Part shown: one piece after another, positions 14,501 through 26,500 of the stretch
Position numbering within the stretch: position 1 is the first letter of the stretch
How the letters are laid out: each line of letters opens with the position of its first letter
Source: Timema cristinae
Lineage: Eukaryota; Arthropoda; Insecta; Phasmatodea; Timematidae
DNA length: 64,000 bases
Direction of reading: 5' to 3'
Assembly (NCBI GenBank): GCA_039000515.1
Contig: JBCFYV010000012.1
Location: forward strand, 86,396,284-86,460,283
The notes under the pieces: generated by a model
What the model was told of the DNA's origin: nothing
Seen by the model: only the letters and a program-made list of their open reading frames with translations
Database searches by the model: none
Translations under genes and position numbers: made by a program

Positions 14501-17500
14501 TAATTATTATTTCGTACACATAATAAAATTTCAAGTCAATATGCAATGAATTTGTTTTAAAACATTTATAAGTATGTACGTACACGCACACACTCATACA
14601 TACCTAATCATGCTGTTCCCCTAAAAGATAGGAAAGAAACTGTGCATATAGCTTAAAAACAACTCTGTTCTTAATTCATTCTCACTAAATTTCTCTACAC
14701 TTCCCTACCCTTGTATATGTTAACGGCAATGTGAGTAGGCCAGAGATTCTATAAAATGCCAAGGCTTTCTATATAATTCATAAGTGGTTTTAGCAAAAAT
14801 ATAAAATAAATTAATTTTGCTGTTATGTTTCATACTTTTCGTAGGAAATGTATAGAATAACCAGTCATTGTATATTACCGAGAACAATAGCTTACCTAAC
14901 CTAACCACCCTATTCTAAAATAACCTAACCTGACCAACCTAAATCCTAAGAATTAGGTGAACCTGCAATAAAACAGCTCAAGACTTACATAGAACTGGAT
15001 AAAAGAATTGATAACATATTCCGGGACTTCAAAAAGACATAGAACTTGAAAATAAGTATGAAATACAAGAGAAAAACTCATTTATTTTATACTTTACCAA
15101 AACCACTCTGGCATTTTATAGAACGCTTGGATTTCACACATTGCAGGTGATATATATACATATAAATTACCATTTATATTCGCCTTATGCACAATTCTTA
15201 GTTGTAACTTAAAACGAGACATCACTTCCAATATCTAAATATGTAGTGTTAATGAGAGGTTGAGGATAAAATCCACTCAAGATGTTTTTTCTAAATTATT
15301 TCCTACTCTTCTTTCAAGCAAATGTGAATGTTTTTTCTATAAAGTAAACCTTTTTCATCACTACACTTTTTGTGTAGTATTGGGATAGCCAGGAGAGGTA
15401 GTAAGATGCATTGTATGGTAAAATCTATGATATAGTGTTACTGAGTATAAAGAGAAGCTGAGATGCTAGGCCTATATATGCATAGTTTCTAAAAAACAAA
15501 GTTAAGTTTGGTACAGAAAGAAGGTTAAGAAGATAATTAAATGGACAAAGAGATGGGAGGAGGAAGTAGCAGACCTAACCTAGAGGAGGTAGAAGAGGCC
15601 TTAAAAGGATGAAGAAGCAAAAGGCACCAAGAGAGGACGGACTCACGATGGAAATGGTCACGACAGCAGGAAAAATGGATCTACAGTGGTGGTATAGAGT
15701 AGTAAGGGCAGTGTGAATAGAAAGAAAGTATGGAAAGCAATAGGGGAGGCTGGAATAAAAAGAGGAGTGGATAGGAGAGTAAGAAATATGTATGATAATA
15801 AAGTGAGTTGTGTAAAGACGGAGAGAAGGTGAACAGAGTGGTTCCAATTAAAAAATTGAGTCAAGCAGGTTAAGTGTCCTCTCACCATTACTTTTTGTAT
15901 TGGTGATAGAAATGATCATGATTAAAGTGGCAGGGAAACTGGGGAGGAGAAAATTAAAGCAATAATATTTGTAGATGACTTTATGATATAGGGGGAAAAA
16001 GAAGAGGAAGTACAGAAACAGCAACAGGAATGGAAGGTGAAAGTGAAAGCGTGTGGAATAAAATATAGTATGGAAAAAAGTGTAGTGATGATGATAAGGC
16101 AGAGAGGACAAGGACAATAAAGGTGATAGAAATTGAATAAATAGATATGAAAAAATCAAGGAGCGTAAAGTATTTTGGTAGTGTAATTGAGGCAAAAGGG
16201 GGCAGCAGAGAAGATATAGTGAGACGAGGTCAGCAAAGAGAGGTTTTCTACAGGTATGTAAGAGACCTACTATGGAAAGGGAAGTGCCCCTGAAGTGTAA
16301 GGAAGTGTAAGGAACCTATATAATTAAATATAAATAATGGTCATCTATGTTATAGTAAATATATTATTAGTCAATAATCCTTTAATTTTTTAAATTATTA
16401 TAACGATTATATAATCTTAACTGTAAATTAATTAAATTCTTACTACATTACAAAAAAAAATTATTAAAGCATACTTCATAACCATAGTTACGTATGCAGC
16501 AGAAACTTATACTTCAGATAAAAGAAAAACAAGGAAAATGGAGGACATGTGAATGAAGTTTTTGAGGAGCATGCTACAAGCTGTCACCAGAAGAAATGGG
16601 ATTATGAATGAAGATATAAGGTCAAGCATTGGAGTACAGGAGGTGCATGAGATTGTTAAGGAAGCAAGGATGAAATGTTATGGTCATGTAATGAGGATGG
16701 AAGCGAAGAGGATTCCAAGAAGATTAATGGCTATGAAGTATGTAGGGAAAAGACCCCAAGGGAGGCCAAGGAAGAGATGGGAGGAACAAATAGCAAGTGT
16801 GCAAGTGAGATAAATAGAGTGGAAGAGAGGGCAGGAGGACGAATGGTAGGACAGAGGGAAATTTAGGCATTTAACCTAGCTGTAAGCTAGAAACATTTCA
16901 TAATAATGATGATCTTTCTGTCAGTTTTTCCATCTTATGTCACTACTAAGTAACGTTATTTTCAAGTTTGGTGATTTGGTGTTGTTATATGGAAAGTTAT
17001 TTAATATAATAATAGGTTAATGAAAACTAAAAATGCCTAAAGTTTTACATATTTTTGAAATAGAGCTTAAAATATTCAAATGATGGCTTTTACAGATTTG
17101 ATAAAGCTAAAAAAAATATTTGTAGGTTGTAAAACACCCGCGTGAACTGGTTTAGAAATTGGGGGAGTGGGGGGAATTTAAAAAAAATTATAATAGTAAT
17201 GATAATAATGAAGCTTTTATAAAGTGTCATTAAAACACACTTCTGCCCTTGACTTAAGAGTTAATTCAACTTTCTTGCCCCTTCATTACCAACAGCAGCA
17301 TTAAGACCAGCTAGTTCAAATGGCACTAATAGAGCTGGACAGTACTAACCTCCAACACAAGGCGTAGAACAGAAGTGTTCACCTCACGTTTCGAGCGCCT
17401 CCAAGGAGTCCCCCAATGTGTGGGCTGATAGCTTTGTGTTGTTCATGTTCACCTCCTTTGCCTCACACTCAGCTTTCAGGGCATCATAGCATTTCAACAC

Positions 17501-20500
17501 CTTAAACCATCCACCATCTTTTATTAGTGTTACATAGCTAACTCACCTGGGTCAAGTGAAATCTGAACCACTCTAGTTTTGGAATACAGATAGGTCTCCA
17601 ATGAACTCATTAAGCAAGTAACTTAACCCCAACCTCCTTTCATTTAGTATAATTAGGGTTAAACTCAAGATTGAAAACTCAAATAACTGTTGACCAAAAA
17701 GAACCAATCACTAGAGAGATCACAGTTCAGTGATATGTGTTTCCACAAACTTTTTTACTTAGCAAATTAAAATAGCTATCAAAAGGTTTTAAAGCTGATT
17801 GTAGCATGTGTGATTTCATAATACTTATACAAAATAAAAAAAATAAAAAATCAACGGTTTTAACCTCTAAACACAAATTATGGTCAATTTTGTTGAGTTA
17901 AATCTGAATTAACAATAACACATCTAAACTATTTTTACTTTTAAGTAATTGTATCTAGCTTTTGGCCCTTGAAATTGCATTAAAAAACTACCAACATTAA
18001 TATTGAACTTTATTATTAACCTACTAATAACCATAAGTTCCCGCAGTCCAAGAAACTTATTTAAACTATAGCCAAAGAATATTTGCAAACAAAGTGAAAT
18101 AAGATCTTATGACTTTCTCTTTCCTTCTTATACCACCTGTTTACTACTTTCATTTTATTTCTTGCACATAACTCCAAAAGCCTTATAACCACCTTGTTTT
18201 TCTCTCCCTATCCTTCCTTCCTTCCCTAACACATCCGAAACCCTACTCTTTCTTTTCCTAGTTTTGCATTCAGATCTCCCATTACCATCTGATACTTGTT
18301 TCCCATATGTCCTTCTAGGTCTTCCTCAAACTTGTATTTTTCTTCTGCTGGGCATCCCACTTGTATCACCTCCACCATTTTTCCACTGTTATTTATTGTC
18401 ATTTTATTATTTTATCATTCATCTCTAATACCTCCGCCTGCAGCCCTTCTTCACTACGAAGCCTATTCTGTTTCTCCTCCCTTTATCATTTCCCATCCAA
18501 TGTAGAATGAAGCAATTCCTTACTCCCTCACGCCTTTAATCTTGAATATCCTTAATGATTCAAGAGATTTCAAAATAGTTGAGGGACCATCCCTAGTATC
18601 TAGTGTAGAAATGTAGATGTGGCTGTTACAGCAAACGCCCGTTTTTCATTAAAAACCACTCTGGTTTTGACTAAGGATGTGAAAACTTAAAACACTTCTA
18701 GTTAAGCTTAGGGTAATTTGAAAATGAAATTAAAGTAAATAATCCACCATTATGTGGATTTTTTTTATTATAGGTGAGTGCCCTTAATAAACAAAGCGCT
18801 ATAGATTTTAGCCTTACTCTAATAAAAACAGTAATTTTTCGATAATTCACAACAGTTAAATGTAGATAATTTGAAAACTAGGAGCCATCCTCTTAGCCTT
18901 GAGATATAAAATTCATAGTTTTTTTCCCTATTCTTATTGACATGACAAAGGGATATAGGTAAAGTTCAAAGGAGTACAATTTGACGTAGAGAGAAGTAGT
19001 TCAGAAAACACCCAACCAATGTATTTTAAGCGATTGATACTTTCTTGCTGAGTGAGCAGCGCATTAACAAAAGCTTAATAAATCCCACACCCCAAAAAAC
19101 AACAAGAGATAGATATAGGAACAAAATAGATTGTTTCCCATCCTATCCAGGTTGATCTGAGATTTGTGTTCCATTCATCTGTATAGTTATGAATCCATTC
19201 ATTGCACTTTGTCTTCTGTTATATAAACCTTAAGGCAATCAATATTAGATGACATACAAGTTCTATAGACACAAATAGTTGAGGTAGATTCTACCAGGCC
19301 AATATCAATCCCCTTGAGGTAGATTCTACAGGCCAAGTATCAATCCCTTGAGGTAGATTCTCATCCAGGCCTTAGTATTCTAAGATATAAGTCCCCTTGA
19401 GGCAATCAATCTGGTCTACAGGAAGTATCAAGTCCCTTGAGGTAGATTCTACCAGGCCAAGTATCAAGTCCCTTGAGGTAGATTCTACCAGGCCAAGTAT
19501 CAATCCCCTTGAGGTAGATTCTACCAGGCCAAGTATCAAGTCCCCTTGAGGCAGATTCTGCCAGGCCAAATATAAAGTGTCCTTGAGGCAGATTATGCCA
19601 GGCCAAATATAAAGGCCTTGAGGCAGATTCTGCTGGGCCAAATATAAAGCCCCCTTGAGGCAGATTCTGCTAGGTCAAATATAAAGCCCCCTTGAGGCAA
19701 TTACTGTCAAGCCAAACAAAGTCCCCTTGAGGCAGCTTTTGCCAGATCAATTACTAAGTACTCTTGAGGCAATCACCTTGAGGAAGCTTTTGCCTGATCA
19801 AATATCAAGTCACATTGAGCATCTGTTGCCAGACCAATTATTATCAAATTACCTTGAGGCAGCAGTTACTGACATGCTCCAAGTCACATGGAAAAGAGAC
19901 CTGAGCAATGGACATGGCATGGGCGAGCACCTCATCCACAATGTTCTTCACAAATATGCACACTGATGGCAGGTTAGCCTCGATCTCACCGTTGTACAGA
20001 GGCACCAGCAGTTGCAAGACGCAGTCCATCTTATGAACAAACTGACTGCCGTAGCCATCTAGCTCCTCTGACATGGTGGGACTGGGCGTTGCCAGGACCT
20101 TTTGTAAGTCCTTGAACATCACGCACATGCGTTTGAAGATGTACCTCTTAGACTCCTAGAATAAATTGACAAAATTGAGGTGGTAAACAAAAATTGTAAA
20201 TTTACAGTAACATTTATATTTACCAGTTACAAAATAATCAATGCAAATGAACTCAATTGATGTGAAATGATTCAAAAGCTAGTGACTTAATTTGAAATAC
20301 CAATGGAGTTTAAATTTTATCTTAATGTGATGAAAAAGCCAATGTTAATAACCTAAATTATGAAGAACACATGCAGAATTAATAGGCTTAGTTGAAAAGT
20401 TGTATTTAAAACAATTTTATTTATGAATTTAGTCAATAATTTATAACACTCTAAGGAAGAGATCAGCAACCTTTTTGGAACCAGATCGACTTAGTGACTT

Positions 20501-23500
20501 ATAAAAAGTCCCATCATCAGCCATCATATCGTGACTCGTCAATACAACTTATTTTATTCTTTAAACTAAACCATTCTGTAAATACTGTATTGACCCAAAA
20601 ATAGACCCACTCGTTTCCTAAAAACCGCCTTTTTAAGACCACCTATAATTTTAAAATATTTATAGCTTTAAGTTGAAATTTTTTTTTTAAGTAGAAATTT
20701 GCAATATTTCATAATGAATTGATAAGAGCTTCTTATGTATTTAGTAAATATCAGCCCATAAAATTGACAACACACATGTAAAAATAACGTATGCCCGAAG
20801 ATATAAAATTAAAAACTTGTCATCATGTTGAAAAGTAAGTTTTGCATCAAAATTATAAATAAATTAAAGCATAAGACTCGATCTTGTAAGTTAGTTGCTA
20901 CTCAATACTCACATGTTTGTTTTTTAAAACAATGCATTTGTCCTTCTTCAGTACCGTACCAGAAAAGTTTTTTTTAATAATATTAAATGAATTTTCTCTT
21001 TTCATAATACAAAAAGTGATTTCTCAGATTTTTTTTTTTTTTTTTTGCTTAACTAAAACTAAGGTACCTAATGGTTATAAGGCCCATCATCTGTATTCAC
21101 ACTATGTTATAAACTCGCGCGTATGAGGGTAAGCACATCTCAAGAGTCGTGTGAGTCTGATTTCAATCTGTGAGTTCAACAACTTCATAGCCATCATAGT
21201 GTCGTTATAGTAACTGCCAAAAGTACTGAATGTTATAATGTTGTTATATTTTACAAAATGTAAGATTATTTTGTGGCAGGCATGCTTCTCTTGTGGTTGT
21301 TGGGTGCATTAAGATTGTGTAGGCCTCATAAAGAATGTAATGCTGAACTCTTATATTGTGGGCCTTATTATATGCAACTTCTGGTTATAAGGCCAATTGC
21401 CACTTATCTTTTAACCATATTGTATTTTAATAAGTCTCTGTGTATGAATTTCTTGTATTCAATTCCTTAGTGAGTACATACAAATTTATGTTTCTTAGTT
21501 ATAATGTGTTTTGATAATACTATTCATCTATGAATAAATGGCATTTATTACCTAGGTGGGCCTTAATACACCCCGTTACCTTACATAAAAATGAGTTACA
21601 TATGATAACCTACTAGACCTGTGTTGATATAGGTATTGAACAATATTGGATTTCATGAGCATAGGATGCCTATAGGGTGGAATTCTTTAAAAAAGTATGT
21701 TATAATAAATTTAATATGTTTTATCATCCATACAAACAATAACGAGTGTTCAATGATAACAAAATTAATATGTTTAATATTTTTTATAAGTGGGAATTCC
21801 ATAGCTAAGACATTTCAGTATGTGCAATAAAAATTATGTTGGTGCACAATATTTAATATATTTATATGAAAATTATCCTAACCTAACTTTACCTAGCCTT
21901 TCATGAAACCATAAATAAAATGTTTGGTGGAGTTGTTAAATAAACTAATTTTTTTAGCAGAAGGAATGGAATAGGACCAAGAAAGTCTAAGAGCGTGTCA
22001 AAATTTAATAGTTTTGTATTATATTAGAAAGTGAACTAAATAAAATATAGAGTAATGAACACCATGATTTTAAAAAACATTTATTTTCAGGACTTTATTA
22101 ATTCAAACTTCGATTCGAATATGAGAATATTTACAAATATTTGCTTCGGTCTAGAAAAACTGTCTTCGCATACTCCCATAGAAAATAGAGTATTTGAGTA
22201 CATTCATAGTGGTTTCATCTTCAGACACAATTTTTTCCCCCATTCGAAGTAATTGTCTTTTTAAGGTGTGGCCTATATTCGGGGGTTTTTTATTTTTGGG
22301 TCAATTCAGTACTTATGTCCTCAACATTATAGAAAAAAAAAAGAATAAATAAAATGTACATTTTCATATAAAACTTTTTAATTTTATCATATTATTATTA
22401 TTATTAGCACCGCGTCTTACTACCCGTTCGGGTTATACGCACTTACGCTAATGTGTAATGGTAGGGTGATTGTGAGATGAAATGTAGGACCTACAGTTTA
22501 ACGTGGAATCTGAACCACAGTGGCGGCCTGGCACTCCACACATTCACAAGATGTCTTGTCAGAGGTGTAGGAAGGGTTTGGAAATCAGATAAATCTGTGC
22601 CGGGACCGAGGATTGAACCCCGGCCGCCATTACAGACGTCTGACACCTTACCCCTAGACCACCAGGTCACCTAATTTTATCATAACATTATCAATTATGA
22701 CAGATCAAGGATATCGTAATAACTCAAAATTATTTTAAAGTATTTTATATATTTGCAATTTTAGAATGCACAAAGATCGACTTAGAAAGAAGATGTAGTA
22801 TTCTTATGTCACATGATTAATCAGCTGCCTACTCCTGCTTTAAAGTAAGAACAAAAATTATTTGGTGAAAATCTTTTCTCATGTTTTGTGTTATTTATTA
22901 ACTTTATCAAGAATAATTTTAAGTATGTCATTTTGATATTTTATATCATTTTCGAACTGGAATTACCCATTAAGGCAAACAATGTGTGGAAATGAAACGT
23001 GCTTGAATGCCACCAGTATGTCACACACCTGAGCATGTGCAGGGGTTCCCGTGTCACGCACTGTGCGGAACAAGATGAGTAGACACTTGCGCAGCTGGTT
23101 CATATAGAGCAGTATTATGTTCTTGTGTTTGGTGCTGATCAGGTCAATGAGACGCTCCTTTAGTTGGTTCATTAGGGTCACGATCTGCTGCAGGAACGCC
23201 TGAACACACACAAAAATAATTCTAGTCTCAACACCTCTGTGGCTGAGTGGGTAAAGAAGCTGAATAAGTTTCCCTGTTTCATGCCAGATGTAGAAAGAAT
23301 GTAGTATGTGTGTGTGTTTGTCCTGTGGCCAAATATTACAATTCCCGGCGCTAGTGTTAAGTGTCAAGGCTGGGTTTGTATTCATGCATAACATATGGTG
23401 AATAGTGTATGGTGTGCAGTATACAAGTCCTAATAATTATTAAATGGTATGTAAGAAATCTTGTAATAAACTATTGCTTAAATCAGAGTAGCCCAACTGG

Positions 23501-26500
23501 TGGCCCGCGTTCACTGAAGATGTAGCCCTCACAGTATGCTGGAGGGTAATTAAAGGGAACCCCCAGTGGCAGATGTGAAATAGACAATAATTCAAATAAA
23601 AGTATTCTCATGATTGAATTTTATTATATATTTGATTAATGAAAATATGTATAAATAGATATTTATAAGTTTGTGTGCATTCTTATTCCATAATACATTT
23701 TTGGGATACTAATAAACCTATTTTTGGCAGTAAAATTTGAAAGTTTCTACCAACGAAAAATACAATTTATTATAAGTATTGAAAGTAATTTTTGTTTATT
23801 AAGGGTTGTTTGTATGCTTATGTTAAGTTGATGGTATTATTAAATATATCTTCATTCCGCGATGAAAAATAACAAGAGTTAGCCCTTGGGATGGAAAACG
23901 TTGGTCCATCCTTGCTTAAATCTAGGTATGCTTCCTTGAATCCTTTGAATCCCTCAGAATCCTTAAGGATATTCAAGATTAACATGTTTCATAACCAGTT
24001 TTAATCATAGGATGAACTTAACAACCAGGCATCAGACTGTTAATTTAACACTTAACATAATGTATGAATTTTATAATTAATAGATTATAAAAAAAATGTT
24101 AACATTTAGTTACTACTTGTATTTTCTATTATTGTCATATTTAATATTTAATCTTATGTTCATAATTTTTTCCAAGATTCGAATTCAGGATTCAAAAGTA
24201 AATTGGAGATTCGGTTTCATAAAGTAGTGGACTCGTCCTAACTCAATATCTTTTATTTATGTAACTTAGCATAAAATCTTTTTAACTACTAGATAATGTT
24301 TCATTCGAAAAACTATGTTCATTAAACTGTATCTTTTGAAAAATATACTATTTCATAAAAGTTCATTTTTATGTGATTCCGATTTTATTACTGTCAGAAA
24401 TACTATGGTAACCATACTTCTCCATAACAGAATTAAAAATTTAATATTTACCATTTATCTTCAATCATATTTAAAATCATTGTTGACATAAAATAAAAAA
24501 ACTTTTGCTAAAAACAAACAAGTATGCCTATCTAAAGTCATTTTAAACACGAGAAGAAGTTTTTCGTCTGCTGTGTATCTGGCCTTTAATTGTCTAGAGG
24601 GGTGGTCCCCAAACTTTTTGAATTGCGTACCACTCCAACAATTTCTGTAATTGTAGTACCACCAATATAATGCTGCATATCTACTATTTCGGTACATTTC
24701 TAACAGCGCCCTAGGATATAACAAAGACTGACTTGAATTGGTGTTGCCACTCCTACCATCACTGTTTAAATCTGTTTTACTTTTGGCTAGACTTGTTCCC
24801 AATAGATTTATATTTCCTTAATTTGCTTGATTTGTTTGGTTTCTCCCAGCATACCACCAAAAATAATTGTATGTACCACTTGCGATTTAGGTATCACTTG
24901 TGGTACACATACCACAGTTTGGGAACCGCTAGTCTAGAACCTCTTCTCGCATTCACATCACCATCAACTGTTTCCAGTTTGTGGCCAGGTCTGTTAAGTA
25001 AAATGCCTCCATCTTACCCTTCACATCTATTATTCGTCTTCTTTTATTTGTTTCCATTTTTCTACTCTCACTCGCTCACTTGTTGTTATCTGCTCCTACC
25101 ATCTTCCACTTGGTTCCCTTTGTGGTAATTTTCCTGCATAATTCATCTCAATCCTTCTTTATGGGATTATTACTATTTCCATCCTCATTACATGGCCATG
25201 CCATCTCATTCTTGCTTCCTATTATTATATCATCCTCACACTCGCATTCTCAATGGCTGATATGTCTAGTTCACAGGTTGTCTATGCTAAACTTCATACA
25301 TAGCCCATAAAAAGTTAAAGTTAAATCACATGTACTGTTTTCAGGATATTTTATATACAGTTTATCTAAGAAAAATAAACTTCATCTATGACTTTTTTTT
25401 AAATATGAAAGGGTTCCAAAACAGTATCATTACAATGGCTGAACATAATATAATGCATATATAGGCATAATTCATTCACACCCACATTAAACTTTATCTA
25501 GACAGCAAACATTAACCTTGTCCTTGGCATTACAGTAAGATAATCAGGCAGCTTGCGGCTAGCACATGGCATCATGGTTAGTGGGTGGCTCGATTTAAGT
25601 GTTTGCATTGTTACAATGAGCGGGAAATTCAAACACACATATTTTCGTGAATTTATGACCAAAATATTGAAAAGTCATGTCTTTTAAGGGACTTTTGTGA
25701 CCTTTTTTTGCAATTAGTAAAGTTTTCATGACCCAGTAGACACCCTGGGTAATATCTTTATACTCTGAAGACCATATTTTGTAAACAGTAAATAATATGG
25801 TACTGTAATGCAGTATTGGTTTTAAAACACACTTCAAATTAATTGTTAATCAAAACAAATGTGGAAATTAAGCTTCTCTGCTAAAGTAGTCTGATAAGTG
25901 TGCCGTCGAGTTTTTAAATCACAGTTCGAGGTTATAGGTTTGTAGTTTAATGTCAAAAATTGTAAAAAAAACTATATTAAAGATATTAAGTGAACATTCA
26001 ATGTTCAATAACGACAATAATATAATTTGTGCTTTTAAGTATGTTAATAATAATTTAGCAATTTTATTTTTTTACAACCAAGTCAAATAAAGAGTAAATG
26101 AAGGAAATATTCAAGAAATTGCTCCTGCATATAAAATGAGACAATATCTAAGGTACAGTGTAAGCTATTTCATATACCTTTAAATGCTTAAGGCACACTA
26201 GAGATTAGGATGACAGTGACCAACTAAATAGTTGTTAATTTGATACATGCATACTACACCCTAACTTCAAATCGAACAGATAAATAAAAGTTTTGCACAG
26301 CAAAACAAACTAAACTAATGAATAAAAATGGGTTGAATCCACTATTTCTCGAATTTGAATCTACATTTTATTCTCAAGTCTTGAATCCAAATCCTAGCAA
26401 ATTGATAAAAATTTAAATGATTTACAAATAGACCTACATTACACAATATAGGCCTGAACTGTAAATTAAGATGTATTTCAATCATGCTTTCAATTTTAAT

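Noticed and set aside
14889..14942. Interstitial telomere array
   Set aside because: The CCTAA words are few and not tandem, so only a weak similarity can be claimed.
17530..17565. A 16-base microexon (ATTTCACTTGACCCAG) with good acceptor and donor before exon 7
   Set aside because: The phases would fit, but the intron left between it and exon 7 would be about 29 bases, too short to splice.
19277..19865. CRISPR-like array
   Set aside because: Units are contiguous, diverged and lack unique spacers. The sequence is eukaryotic. It is a minisatellite.
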